Below, in pieces: positions 11,643 to 20,681 of a DNA stretch of 64,000 nucleotides. Position 1 is the first letter of the stretch; the number at the start of each line of letters is the position of its first letter. The DNA lies in contig JAQBXK010000004.1 of NCBI GenBank assembly GCA_027625145.1, positions 1 to 64,000 on the forward strand. Reading direction: 5' to 3'. A program made the position numbers and the translations under genes. The DNA comes from Pseudomonadota bacterium. GTDB taxonomy: Bacteria > Pseudomonadota > Alphaproteobacteria > Puniceispirillales > Marisalimonadaceae. Under the pieces are notes generated by a model that did no database searches, was not told the origin of the DNA, and was given only the letters and a program-made list of their open reading frames with translations.

Positions 11643-13046
11643 TTAAGGTAATTCCCAAGTTAATCCTGCATTTTTAAGGCGTTTTTGTACCTCGATTAGC
11701 AACATTTTTTTATTTTCTTCAGATGTGCCTTCAACTCGAATAACTAAAACAGCTTCAGTATTGCTCGCTCTTATTAACCACCAACCACATTTATTATTAA
11801 CCCTAACCCCATCCAATTCTATTACATCATTAGATGAGTAATCAACTAAAGTTTGTTTTAAAATTTTTTCAACTATATTAAATTTAATATTATCAGAACA
11901 GGTTACTTTTATTTCTGGTGATGGGAAAGTTGTAGGTAAAGCTGAAATAAAATCTTCTAGGTTATGATCTTTAGTTACTAATTCCAATAGTTTAATAGAT
12001 GCATAGAGAGCATCATCATATCCGTAGTAGTCTTCAGCAAAGAAAATATGACCTGACATTTCGCCTGCAAGGGGGCTATTAATTTCTTTCATTCGTTTTT
12101 TAATGTGTGAGTGCCCAGTTTTCCAAATCTCAACTTTAAATCCATTTTCTATAATTTTATTATATGCAACTTGGCTAGATTTAATATCTAGAATGATTGT
12201 TTTGTCTTTATTTTTAACTATAGCATTAGAAAGAAAAGCAGTTAGTAGATCTCCAGGAACAGGTCTACCTTGTTTATCTATTATCCCTAATCTATCACCA
12301 TCACCATCAAAGCCAATTCCAAGATCTGCATTTACTTCAAGCATTTTAGATGAAAGAAGTTTTAGCGTTGAGGGATCAGTAGGATCAGGGTGATGATTTG
12401 GAAAATTTCCATCTACCTCAGAGAACAAAACTATATGATTTCCTAATAATTGTTTTGTAATTGCATTTATTGAAGGCCCTACTGCACCATTCCCACAATC
12501 CCAAACAATTGTTTTATTAGATAACAAATTATTATGATTTTTAAGAGGGGCTATAATTTTTTTAATATACTCTTCGTCTATGGTCACTTTTTTTGAAGAC
12601 CCACTATAGACCGTGTCATTTCCTTCTTGAGCAAATTTTCCAAGTTTTAAAATATCATCACCAAAAAAAGATTTTTGATTAGCTACAATTTTAAAACCAT
12701 TATGATCTTTAGGGTTATGACTGCCAGTAACTTGAATTGCACCGTCAGCATTAAAATATTGGCTAGAAAAATAGAGCATAGGAGTTGGCCCCATCCCTAT
12801 TCTAAACACTTTACAACCAGACTTTTTTAGTCCTTCATTAAGGTTCTGTTCAAGTATAGGACTTGAGATTCTTCCATCCATTCCAATTACAATAAGTGGA
12901 TTGAGTTTTAGAGGGTTATTTTGTTTAATAGTAAGACCAAAAAAATACCCAAGCATCCAGGCGTCATTAGAGTTTAATGTTTTTTCAAAAATTCCTCTAA
13001 TATCATATGATCTTAAAATATTAGGGTCAAAGGTATGTTTATACAT
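11643..13046 (-). CDS. Phosphomannomutase / phosphoglucomutase
   Basis: Alpha-D-phosphohexomutase interconverting hexose 6- and 1-phosphates. The phosphoserine loop is VTGSHNPKDHNGFK with Ser109, the metal loop is GFDGDGDRLG, the sugar-specificity loop is AGEMSGHIFF, and the C-terminal phosphate site is VRVEGTSEEN. The GEMSGH loop is that of the dual-specificity AlgC-like group. The start overlaps the galU stop by one base, so it supplies glucose-1-phosphate or mannose-1-phosphate beside GalU, which consumes glucose-1-phosphate. Confidence 0.92.
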   Translation of the reverse strand: MYKHTFDPNILRSYDIRGIFEKTLNSNDAWMLGYFFGLTIKQNNPLKLNPLIVIGMDGRISSPILEQNLNEGLKKSGCKVFRIGMGPTPMLYFSSQYFNADGAIQVTGSHNPKDHNGFKIVANQKSFFGDDILKLGKFAQEGNDTVYSGSSKKVTIDEEYIKKIIAPLKNHNNLLSNKTIVWDCGNGAVGPSINAITKQLLGNHIVLFSEVDGNFPNHHPDPTDPSTLKLLSSKMLEVNADLGIGFDGDGDRLGIIDKQGRPVPGDLLTAFLSNAIVKNKDKTIILDIKSSQVAYNKIIENGFKVEIWKTGHSHIKKRMKEINSPLAGEMSGHIFFAEDYYGYDDALYASIKLLELVTKDHNLEDFISALPTTFPSPEIKVTCSDNIKFNIVEKILKQTLVDYSSNDVIELDGVRVNNKCGWWLIRASNTEAVLVIRVEGTSEENKKMLLIEVQKRLKNAGLTWELP

Positions 13047-13918
13047 TAAAAATCACTCTTCATAATCTCTTCTTTTAGCCACTTTATTAATTCGTTTTTC
13101 ATTTCATTTCTTTGAATAGAAAATTTAATATTAGCCTTTATAAATCCTAATTTAGAACCACAGTCAAATCTCTCTTCTGAAAATTTATATCCGGTACAAA
13201 AAGATTTGCCTATTCTACTTGCTATTGCATCAGTAAGTTGTATCTCGTCACTTGCCCCCTTGTTTTGCTTTTCAAGCACATCAAAAATAGCTGGCTCAAG
13301 TATATAACGACCCACTACTGCTAAATTACTAGGAGCAGTTTCTTTAGAAGGCTTTTCTACAAGATTTAATATTTCTATATTACTATTATTTAATATTTTA
13401 CCCGGAGTAATTATGCCATATGAAGATATATCTGCCTTATCAACTTCCATCACTGCCAACATATTTCCAGTTGTATAATTTTTTATCATCTCTCCAATGG
13501 TTTTTGAACCTTCAATTAAATCATCAGCTAGAATGACAGCTACTGGTTCATTTCCAATTAAATGACGAGCACACCAAACAGCATGACCTAGCCCGGCCGG
13601 TTCTTGTTGCCTAACAAAAGCAAATGATCCAGGAATTTTAAGCATTTCTTGAGCAGTTTTAAGTGTTTCGTTTTTTCCTTGCGAAAGCAAGTTATTCTCT
13701 AATTCAAAAGAATGGTCAAAATGATTTTCTATAGCAGATTTTCCTCTACTAGTAACAAAAATAAATTGCTCTATCCCTGCATTAGCCGCTTCTTCTACTG
13801 CATATTGTATTAGTGGTTTATCTACTATTGGCAGCATTTCTTTCGGCATTGATTTAGTTGCAGGCAAAAACCTTGTTCCAAGACCTCCGACGGGGAAGAT
13901 TACTTTTTTAATTTTCAT
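13046..13918 (-). CDS. galU: UTP-glucose-1-phosphate uridylyltransferase
   Basis: Makes UDP-glucose from glucose-1-phosphate and UTP. The nucleotide-binding N-terminus reads FPVGGLGTRFLPATKSMPKE, followed by FVRQQEPAGLGHAVWCA, ILADDLIEG with the metal Asp pair, VEKPSKE, and the C-terminal FDCGSKLGF. Length 290 is normal. The gene is divergent from ugd, with 110 bases between starts that should carry both promoters, and it is one base overlapped with the mutase downstream. The trio galU, mutase, ugd supports UDP-glucuronate production for surface glycans. Confidence 0.95.
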   Translation of the reverse strand: MKIKKVIFPVGGLGTRFLPATKSMPKEMLPIVDKPLIQYAVEEAANAGIEQFIFVTSRGKSAIENHFDHSFELENNLLSQGKNETLKTAQEMLKIPGSFAFVRQQEPAGLGHAVWCARHLIGNEPVAVILADDLIEGSKTIGEMIKNYTTGNMLAVMEVDKADISSYGIITPGKILNNSNIEILNLVEKPSKETAPSNLAVVGRYILEPAIFDVLEKQNKGASDEIQLTDAIASRIGKSFCTGYKFSEERFDCGSKLGFIKANIKFSIQRNEMKNELIKWLKEEIMKSDF

Positions 13919-14028
13919 TCACAAATCCTTAAAATTACTATATTAATCAGCATATTGTGAGTATGGTATTAAAGACCATTCGTCAAGATTTAGGAAGATA
14001 AATCGTTAAAAATAAAAGGTTTTTTTTT

Positions 14029-15360
14029 ATGAATATCACTATGTTGGGTACAGGATATGTAGGCTTAGTTTCAGGAACATGTTTTTCAGAATTTGGTTTT
14101 CATGTTTGCTGCGTTGATAAAGATAAAGATAAAATTAACAATCTTAATAAAGATATTATGCCTATATACGAACCAGGGTTACAAAATCTTGTAATTAAAA
14201 ACAAAGAAGCAGGAAGGTTAACTTTCAGCGACAATGTTGATAAGTTTATTGAAAAAGCAGATATTATTTTTATTGCAGTTGGAACTCCTTCTCGCAGAGG
14301 AGATGGGCACGCTGACCTTACTTATGTTTATGAAGCAGCAGAGCAAATAGCTAAGAATTTAAGCGGGTATACAGTTATTGTTACAAAATCAACTGTTCCA
14401 GTAGGCACAGGAAATGAAGTTAAAAAAATAATAAAAAAAATTAACCCTAATGCAAACTTTGATATTGTATCTAATCCTGAGTTTTTAAGGGAAGGAAATG
14501 CAATAGAAGATTTTATGAGACCTGATAGAGTTATTATAGGTTTAGAAAGCGAAAAAGCAAAAGAAGTAATATCAACTTTATATAAGCCTCTTTTCTTAAT
14601 TGAAACTCCTATTCTTTTCACAGATTTAAAGACAGCTGAGTTAATTAAATATTCGGCGAATGCATTTTTAGCAGTTAAAATTTCATATATTAATCAAATG
14701 GCAGACTTATGTGAAAAAGTTGGAGCTGATGTTCATGATGTAGCTCGTGGAATGGGATTAGATAAAAGGATTGGAAGTAAATTTTTGCATCCTGGTCCTG
14801 GTTATGGTGGATCATGTTTTCCTAAAGATACTTTGGCTTTAGTACAAACTGCAAAATTATATGAAACTAATGTTTCAATAGTTGAAACCGTTGTTCAATA
14901 TAATCAACAAAGAAAATCTGATATGGCAGATAAAATAATTAATATTTTTAATAATGATACTAAAAATAAAAAAATATCAATTCTTGGTTTATCCTTTAAG
15001 CCAGGAACTGATGATATGAGAGATAGCCCATCATTAGAAATTATTCCTAAACTTGTGAAAAAAGGTTTCAGTATAAATGCATTCGACCCAGTAGCTATGA
15101 ATGAAGCTAAATTATTGCTAAAGGATATTGAATTTTCAGATAATATTGAAGAATGTCTTAAAGATGCTGACGCTCTAGTGCTCTTAACAGAATGGAACGA
15201 GTTTAGAAGCTTAACGGCAAGTAAATTAAGAGAGTTGATGAAGGGAAAGATTTTAATAGATTTACGAAATGCATTAAACCCTAAAAGTTTTGATAATACA
15301 GAGTTTACTTTAATCCAAATTGGAAGACCTATTAGAAATAACACTGAAGTTAGCCAGTAA
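14029..15360 (+). CDS. ugd: UDP-glucose 6-dehydrogenase
   Basis: Oxidises UDP-glucose to UDP-glucuronate with two NAD+. The Rossmann loop is GTGYVGLVSGTCFSEFG at residues 7-23, the central helix has LKTAELIKYSANAFLA, and the catalytic cysteine is in GPGYGGSCFPKDT (Cys263). The C-terminal UDP-binding domain has SILGLSFKPGTDDMRDSPS. Length 443 is usual for bacterial enzymes. An A/T-rich leader with AAAGG precedes the ATG. It is divergent from galU, whose product is its substrate. The 3' end overlaps proV tail-to-tail by 11 bases. Confidence 0.95.
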   Translation: MNITMLGTGYVGLVSGTCFSEFGFHVCCVDKDKDKINNLNKDIMPIYEPGLQNLVIKNKEAGRLTFSDNVDKFIEKADIIFIAVGTPSRRGDGHADLTYVYEAAEQIAKNLSGYTVIVTKSTVPVGTGNEVKKIIKKINPNANFDIVSNPEFLREGNAIEDFMRPDRVIIGLESEKAKEVISTLYKPLFLIETPILFTDLKTAELIKYSANAFLAVKISYINQMADLCEKVGADVHDVARGMGLDKRIGSKFLHPGPGYGGSCFPKDTLALVQTAKLYETNVSIVETVVQYNQQRKSDMADKIINIFNNDTKNKKISILGLSFKPGTDDMRDSPSLEIIPKLVKKGFSINAFDPVAMNEAKLLLKDIEFSDNIEECLKDADALVLLTEWNEFRSLTASKLRELMKGKILIDLRNALNPKSFDNTEFTLIQIGRPIRNNTEVSQ

Positions 15361-16402
15361 TATTAGTCCCTTGAGACTTAGGTCTTTTCATACCTTCAAT
15401 TAAATTAGGCATAGCTATTTTACCAATAACTTTACCTGCTTCATTTTTAACGGTAACAGGTTTTGATGGAGCATCGGACATTATTTGAAGAATATCCTCT
15501 AAAACCATTTTATCAGATATTACTGGGCCACTACTTTTTGTATTAGTTGGAGACATTATTGACTTGGCTTGAATTACTCTGGCACGGTTTATATCTTTAA
15601 TGAAGTCTGAAACATAATCATCTTCTGGGTTCATTATTATATTTTGTGGACCGCTGTCTTGGATCATGCTTCCATCTCTAAGAATTGCTATTCTATCTCC
15701 AATTTTAAGAGCTTCATCCAGATCATGAGTAATAAATATTATTGTCTTATGAAGTTCATTTTGAAGATCTAATAAAATATTTTGCATTTCAGAGCGGATT
15801 AAAGGGTCTAAAGCAGAAAATGCCTCATCCATTAGAAGTATTTCAGCGTCAGTAGCAAGAGCTCTTGCTAATCCAACTCTTTGTTGCATTCCACCAGATA
15901 ATTGACCAGGAAAATAACTTTCATAACCATCTAACCCTACCCTATTGATCCATTTTACTGATTTTTCAGCCCATACATCTTTAGATATTCCTTGTATCGC
16001 AAGTCCATATCCTACGTTTTGTAAAATTGTTTTATGAGGAAATAATGCAAATTTTTGAAAAACCATAGACATATTGTTTTGTCTAAACTGTGTTAATTCT
16101 TTGATTGATAAATCTAAGATATTTGTATTATTAAAAAGAATTTCACCACTAGTAGGTTCAATTAATCTGTTTAAATGCCTTATAAGAGTTGATTTTCCTG
16201 AGCCAGACAAACCCATAATCACTTGGATTTGTCCTTTATTTATATTAAGATTGATATTATTTAATCCAAGTACACAGTTTGATTTTTCAAGAAGCTCATC
16301 TTTACTCATTCCATTTTTAACAAGTTCAAGAGCATGAGATGTGTCTTTTCCAAATATTTTGTACAACTGATTTATTTTGATTAATATTTCTTTCTTATTC
16401 AT
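15350..16402 (-). CDS. proV: Glycine betaine/proline ABC transporter, ATP-binding protein
   Basis: ATPase of the ProVWX osmoprotectant importer. Walker A is GLSGSGKST near residues 64-72, the signature is LSGGMQQRVGLARA, Walker B is ILLMDEAFSALD, and the switch His is in FITHDLDEA. The C-terminal ~80 residues align with the CBS-like regulatory tail of ProV, shortened to one unit. ATG 16402 is chosen because AAGGA lies eight bases upstream; the TTG one codon before is an alternative. The gene is last in the order proX, proW, proV. Confidence 0.92.
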   Translation of the reverse strand: MNKKEILIKINQLYKIFGKDTSHALELVKNGMSKDELLEKSNCVLGLNNINLNINKGQIQVIMGLSGSGKSTLIRHLNRLIEPTSGEILFNNTNILDLSIKELTQFRQNNMSMVFQKFALFPHKTILQNVGYGLAIQGISKDVWAEKSVKWINRVGLDGYESYFPGQLSGGMQQRVGLARALATDAEILLMDEAFSALDPLIRSEMQNILLDLQNELHKTIIFITHDLDEALKIGDRIAILRDGSMIQDSGPQNIIMNPEDDYVSDFIKDINRARVIQAKSIMSPTNTKSSGPVISDKMVLEDILQIMSDAPSKPVTVKNEAGKVIGKIAMPNLIEGMKRPKSQGTNITG

Positions 16403-16406
16403 CAAA

Positions 16407-17294
16407 TTAATCCTTAATTTCTTTTCGATATTTTTGCATTCTTAATCCAAATTTTTGAGTAACACGGTCAAATATTATAGCTAAAACTACGATTGCTAAA
16501 CCATTCATAAGCCCCAAAGCTAAATATTGATTTGAAACAGCTCTTAATACAGGAAGTCCAAGCCCTTTTACTCCAATCATTGAAGCGATAACTACCATTG
16601 CTAAAGCCATCATTATAGTTTGATTAATTCCAGCAAATATTGTTGGAAGAGCTAAGGGCATTTGAACACCAAAAAGTTTTTGCCAATAGTTAGCTCCAAA
16701 AGAATCTGCTGCTTCCAAAACAGCTTTATCAACTAGTCTAATTCCAAGGTTAGTAAGACGAACTACTGGAGGAATGGCATAAATACATACAGCAATTAAA
16801 CCTGGAACTTTACCAATACCAAGAAGCATTACCACTGGAATTAAATAAACAAAGCTGGGGATAGTTTGCATAACATCAAGTATAGGAAGAACTATTATTT
16901 GAACTCTATCACTTCTAGCCATTGCAATTCCAGTTGGAATACCTATCGAAATACATAATATTGTAGCTACTAGAATTATTGCTAATGTGGACATAGTATC
17001 TTCCCACATTCCAAAGTAACCAATTAATAGAAAACTAATTAATGTTCCAATTAAAATTGAAATAGATCTAGATCCAAGCCAAGCTAACAATAAAATGCCT
17101 GCAATAATTATTGGCCATGGTGTATTAATAAATAATTTTTCAAACCAAACTAAAAACATTAAAAGGGGTTCAAAAAAATTTTCAATATTTTCGCCATAGG
17201 TTCTTGAAAAATCTCTAAATGCAAAATCTATTGACTTCTTAAATTCTCTTAATTCTGACCGTCCCATTTCAGGAAATTGAAAAAACCAGTTCAT
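16407..17294 (-). CDS. proW: Glycine betaine/proline ABC transporter, permease
   Basis: Integral membrane subunit of 295 residues with about six hydrophobic segments between residues 60 and 280. The BPD-transport coupling segment reads VDKAVLEAADSFGANYWQKLFGVQMPLALPTIFAGINQ, which in this family contacts the ATPase. The N-terminal ~55 residues are cytoplasmic or amphipathic, as in ProW. The stop lies four bases before the proV start, so translation is probably coupled. A strong hairpin separates it from proX upstream. Confidence 0.92.
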   Translation of the reverse strand: MNWFFQFPEMGRSELREFKKSIDFAFRDFSRTYGENIENFFEPLLMFLVWFEKLFINTPWPIIIAGILLLAWLGSRSISILIGTLISFLLIGYFGMWEDTMSTLAIILVATILCISIGIPTGIAMARSDRVQIIVLPILDVMQTIPSFVYLIPVVMLLGIGKVPGLIAVCIYAIPPVVRLTNLGIRLVDKAVLEAADSFGANYWQKLFGVQMPLALPTIFAGINQTIMMALAMVVIASMIGVKGLGLPVLRAVSNQYLALGLMNGLAIVVLAIIFDRVTQKFGLRMQKYRKEIKD

Positions 17295-17316
17295 AACATA
17301 AACCTTATATAGAAAT

Positions 17317-17350
17317 AATCACCGCTCTAAGTGAATAAGGAGCGGTGATT
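17317..17350 (-). promoter_or_regulatory. Intercistronic stem-loop between proX and proW
   Basis: AATCACCGCTC at 17317-17327 pairs perfectly with GAGCGGTGATT at 17340-17350 across a 12-base loop. In the proX-to-proW reading direction the tail is ATTTCTAT, only weakly U-rich. Such a hairpin after a binding-protein gene usually acts as a partial terminator or 3'-end stabiliser, giving more binding protein than permease. That function is inferred. Confidence 0.6.
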
Positions 17351-17365
17351 AAAAAATTTTAAAAA

Positions 17366-18349
17366 TTAGAGGCTAGATTTTACTTTTTTAGCTACATCTG
17401 AGGAGACCCATTTTGTCCAAACATTTTCATGTGTTTCAAGAAATGTATAAGCAGCATCTTTTCCACTAGCTTTTTGATCGTCCATATATACTAACATGCT
17501 GTTCATTACAGCACCTGGATAAACTCTTTTACCTATATAATCTAAAGCAACACTAGCATTTTTCTTAAATGTTGAAGTTATTACAGTATTAACTTCAGAT
17601 GTTGTCCATGAAGAAGGTTTTGGGTTTGCACAATCTTGTTCTGACTTAACTATACAACCATCCCAATGTTCTTTACCAACAAAAGGAACACCAAAGTCAA
17701 CTTTAAACATGTTGTGTTTACCAATTAAAGTTGTTGGAGACCAGTAATAACCAAACCAATTTTCTTCTCTTGTAAGCGATTTATTTAAAGAGCCATCTAA
17801 ACCAGCTGCACTACCTGGATCAACTAAAACCCAACCTTTTTTATCCATTTGATTAGCTCTAAATAAATTATTGTTAACTAATTGGCATCCCCAACCTGCA
17901 GGACATCCAATGAACGCACCTTTAGATTTATCTTCAGAATACGGAAATAAATCAGGTCTACTAATTACATCAGCAACTGTTTTAAGATTGTGCTTTTTGG
18001 CTGTATAAGGAGATATCCACCATCCTTCACCTAATCCAGATATTGGTGCTTTATTTCCTACAAATAATCTTCCTTCAGCTTTAGCTTTCTTAAGTGGTTG
18101 TACTACTGCATTTGCCCATAGTTCAGGAGCTACATCAGGAACACCTTTTTCATTCATAGATGTAAATGTAGGCATTGTATCACCAGCCACTAGTTCAACT
18201 TCACAGCCATAGCCTTTTTCTAAAATTATTTTATCGACATTCGCCATTAATCCTGCAGATGCCCAATTCATTTCTGCTATGCTAACTTTCCCACATGCAG
18301 CGTTTCCAATTGTTGCCCAACCAAGGCCTAAGGTTATGGTTGCCGCCAT
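17366..18349 (-). CDS. proX: Glycine betaine/proline ABC transporter, substrate-binding protein
   Basis: Periplasmic OpuAC-type binding protein. The mature part starts at CGKVSIAEMNWASAGLMANV, the usual first conserved block, right after a hydrophobic leader ending GNAA, a good signal-peptidase site. Later WISPYTAKKHNL, CQLVNNN and NWFGYYWSPTTLIG are typical. The frame is open up to 18511, but I prefer ATG 18349, preceded by ATAGGAG eleven bases away. This leaves a signal peptide without an N-terminal Lys/Arg, so the true start is uncertain and might be a TTG upstream. A 20-bp palindrome lies in the upstream open frame and argues against the longest form. Confidence 0.88.
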   Translation of the reverse strand: MAATITLGLGWATIGNAACGKVSIAEMNWASAGLMANVDKIILEKGYGCEVELVAGDTMPTFTSMNEKGVPDVAPELWANAVVQPLKKAKAEGRLFVGNKAPISGLGEGWWISPYTAKKHNLKTVADVISRPDLFPYSEDKSKGAFIGCPAGWGCQLVNNNLFRANQMDKKGWVLVDPGSAAGLDGSLNKSLTREENWFGYYWSPTTLIGKHNMFKVDFGVPFVGKEHWDGCIVKSEQDCANPKPSSWTTSEVNTVITSTFKKNASVALDYIGKRVYPGAVMNSMLVYMDDQKASGKDAAYTFLETHENVWTKWVSSDVAKKVKSSL

Positions 18350-18418
18350 AAATGTTGCAGCTCCTATTTCCGCTTGTAAAAATATATACAAACCTTTGTT
18401 GATTAAAATATTAAAAAA

Positions 18419-18438
18419 TAAGCATAAATTTATGCTTA
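18419..18438. promoter_or_regulatory. Perfect 20-bp palindrome upstream of proX
   Basis: TAAGCATAAATTTATGCTTA is a perfect 20-base palindrome about 70-90 bases before the preferred proX start. It could be a dimeric repressor operator or a leader hairpin controlling the osmoprotectant operon. Its regulator is not identifiable. Confidence 0.45.
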
Positions 18439-18635
18439 CGGGAATCATTGTAACAATAATTCTAAACAAATAGCAAATCGTCGAACAAAAAAAATGCCAA
18501 AAAAAGTACATAACTCATTGAAATATAACACGAATTTTTTTTAATTAATTAATTAGTTAAAAATGATGTTTTTTTTGTTAATTTAAAAGATATAATAAAT
18601 TTTATTTTTAATAAATTTGTATGCTGAAATAATTT

Positions 18636-19172
18636 ATGTTTATAGATTCAACCCCTTTTGTAATGGCGCTTGTAGTAACTTTTACTTTTCTTATTTGCAT
18701 AGTAATCTGGAATAAGATAAACGCTCCTCCTCCTCCTAAAAAAGCTCCACCTATAGAACCTGGACCTTCAAGAACTAGAGAGTTATTAGCTAGGTTTAGT
18801 GATTTTTATTTAAACTTAAATCCAGAAGGTGAAATGATTTTTGATTTAGGAATTTTACCTGATCCTAAGCAGCATATTATTCACGCTTTATATGTTGGTT
18901 TTGATGAAAGCGAAAATGAAGATGAAAGATTAGCTATAGAAAGAGGTTTGAGAGCAATTGTTACATTTCAAGAAAGAATAGGAGAAGAACCTTTAAAACA
19001 GATATTTAATGAAACACAAAAAATTGTTGAACAAATTTCTCCCAATTTAAACGATATTAATCAAGACTTCAATAATGAGGATGATGAGCTTTTTAAAAAA
19101 ATGGCGGATGTAAGAGATCAAGAATTAGAATTACATTTTAATCATTTAAAAATTGAAAATATAAAGGAGTAA
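18636..19172 (+). CDS. Conserved-looking membrane-anchored protein of unknown function
   Basis: A 178-residue protein that I do not recognise. Residues ~9-26 form a single hydrophobic anchor (VMALVVTFTFLICIVIW), followed by a proline-rich stretch APPPPKKAPPIEPGP that looks like a periplasmic or cytoplasmic linker. The rest is acidic and helical, with LARFSDFYLNLNPEGEMIFDLG and IHALYVGFDESENEDERLAIERGLRAI as the most ordered parts. The stop is two bases from the start of the alpha/beta hydrolase gene, which has AAAGGAG overlapping this gene's end, so the two are cotranscribed. Confidence 0.6.
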   Translation: MFIDSTPFVMALVVTFTFLICIVIWNKINAPPPPKKAPPIEPGPSRTRELLARFSDFYLNLNPEGEMIFDLGILPDPKQHIIHALYVGFDESENEDERLAIERGLRAIVTFQERIGEEPLKQIFNETQKIVEQISPNLNDINQDFNNEDDELFKKMADVRDQELELHFNHLKIENIKE

Positions 19173-19174
19173 TT

Positions 19175-19984
19175 ATGTCTTTTTTAAAAATAGATGATCT
19201 AAATGAAATTTATTTTGAATATATGAAACCAAAAAAAAACGGCTATACTTTTGTTTTTGTCAACGCATTAACAGGTAATGTCGACACCTGGAACAGTGAC
19301 ATTGCTAATATAATTACAGATAATGGAAATGGTTATTTAGCATATAATTTTAGAGGGCAAGAGAAAAGTAAATTCGATGAAAGTTTAATATTAGATACAG
19401 CATTAATAGTTTCTGACTTATGTGTTTTGTTAGACCATATACAACCCGAAAATATTATCTTGGTGGGACTTTCTATAGGAGGATTATATGCATCCTTGGC
19501 TCTTCCAAAAGTGATAAATTGTAAAGGCCTTATCCTTATCAACACATTAAGAAAACAAAGTTTGAGATTGCAGTGGATTAACCAAACTATGGTTAATGTT
19601 GCAAGGTATGGAGGCACATCCCTTTTAATGGACTTTAATATGCCAGTTATAGCTTCTCCTGAATTTTTAAAAAAAATGAAACCTAATGCTCTTAATCCAG
19701 ATAATTATAAACCTTTGGATCCAAAGTCGGGAATTTTTAAGCTTATGGAAGGGTCTTTAACAGCTGACTGGAATTTTGATTGGTCTCAAATTAATCTACC
19801 TACATTAATATTAACAGGTCATTATGATAAGGTTTTTAGAATATCTGAAGATGTGGACGCACTTTCAAGAATGATAAAATTGTCTGAAAGAATAGAGATG
19901 CCTGATTGCGGCCATTTAATTCCAGTAGAGAAGCCAATTATTTTTGCTAAATATATTAATGATTTTATAAAAAAATTAAGATAA
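19175..19984 (+). CDS. Alpha/beta-fold hydrolase
   Basis: A 269-residue hydrolase. The nucleophile elbow GLSIGG places Ser in the usual GxSxGG context near residue 109, the acidic residue is likely in LTGHYDKVFRI, and the catalytic His is in PDCGHLIPVEKP near the C-terminus. The pattern resembles the 3-oxoadipate enol-lactonase/BioH-like group, but no aromatic catabolism genes are near, so the substrate is unknown. AAAGGAG precedes ATG 19175. The 3' end overlaps the convergent methyltransferase gene by nine bases. Confidence 0.8.
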   Translation: MSFLKIDDLNEIYFEYMKPKKNGYTFVFVNALTGNVDTWNSDIANIITDNGNGYLAYNFRGQEKSKFDESLILDTALIVSDLCVLLDHIQPENIILVGLSIGGLYASLALPKVINCKGLILINTLRKQSLRLQWINQTMVNVARYGGTSLLMDFNMPVIASPEFLKKMKPNALNPDNYKPLDPKSGIFKLMEGSLTADWNFDWSQINLPTLILTGHYDKVFRISEDVDALSRMIKLSERIEMPDCGHLIPVEKPIIFAKYINDFIKKLR

Positions 19985-20629
19985 TTTTTTTATCGTTATT
20001 GTTATATCATTAGGTAAAAGATTGTGTTTTGATATTTCTGTTATCCCAAAATTTTTTTCACAAAGTTCTTTTATCCATAATAATTCTGTGAAATATAAAC
20101 TGTTTTTTATTTGACGATTTTGATTAATTAGACAATTAAATATTAGAGCTTTATCGGCTAATTTCCAGTTTAAACAAAGATTTTCAAAAACATATTTTTC
20201 CCAAATCTTTAAACTATTTGTGGGAGTAAGATTATACGTCCCTGACATAACAATATAATCAACTTTTTTTGATGGAAATGTACCTAATTCAAAGTTGACA
20301 TTTTGACAGTTGATATTTTTCTGACAAAATGAAATAAAATCTTTATTTATATCTAATCCATAATAGTTAATTTTTTTTTCAAGATTTCTTTCTTTTATTA
20401 TATTCCATAATCTTCCATAACCACATCCTATATCAGCTATTGATATAGTGTTTTGTTTAGATAGACTTAAAACTTTGTTTGTTATTATATTTAATCTTAA
20501 ATCTTGAGAAAGAGTGTTATTCCAAAAAACCCCTTTTGGTGTATTATTGTAATTTGCAAACCTCTTGGAATATACTTTAGAGATTTGTTTATTTAATATA
20601 ATATGAATAATATTGTTTATAAAAAACAT
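19976..20629 (-). CDS. Class I SAM-dependent methyltransferase
   Basis: A 217-residue protein with the SAM-binding motif I IADIGCGYGRLW near residues 66-77, motif II acidic YYGLDINKDF, and VDYIVMSGTYNL as the motif IV strand. No specificity domain is visible. The N-terminal ~55 residues, with SKRFANYNNTPKGVFW, resemble small-molecule methyltransferases rather than rRNA or DNA enzymes. It lies alone, divergent from purT and convergent with the hydrolase. Confidence 0.78.
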   Translation of the reverse strand: MFFINNIIHIILNKQISKVYSKRFANYNNTPKGVFWNNTLSQDLRLNIITNKVLSLSKQNTISIADIGCGYGRLWNIIKERNLEKKINYYGLDINKDFISFCQKNINCQNVNFELGTFPSKKVDYIVMSGTYNLTPTNSLKIWEKYVFENLCLNWKLADKALIFNCLINQNRQIKNSLYFTELLWIKELCEKNFGITEISKHNLLPNDITITIKKLS

Positions 20630-20681
20630 ATTATACTAATATCTTAGAATATGGTTAACTTAAACTTTAAAAAGGAATTTT

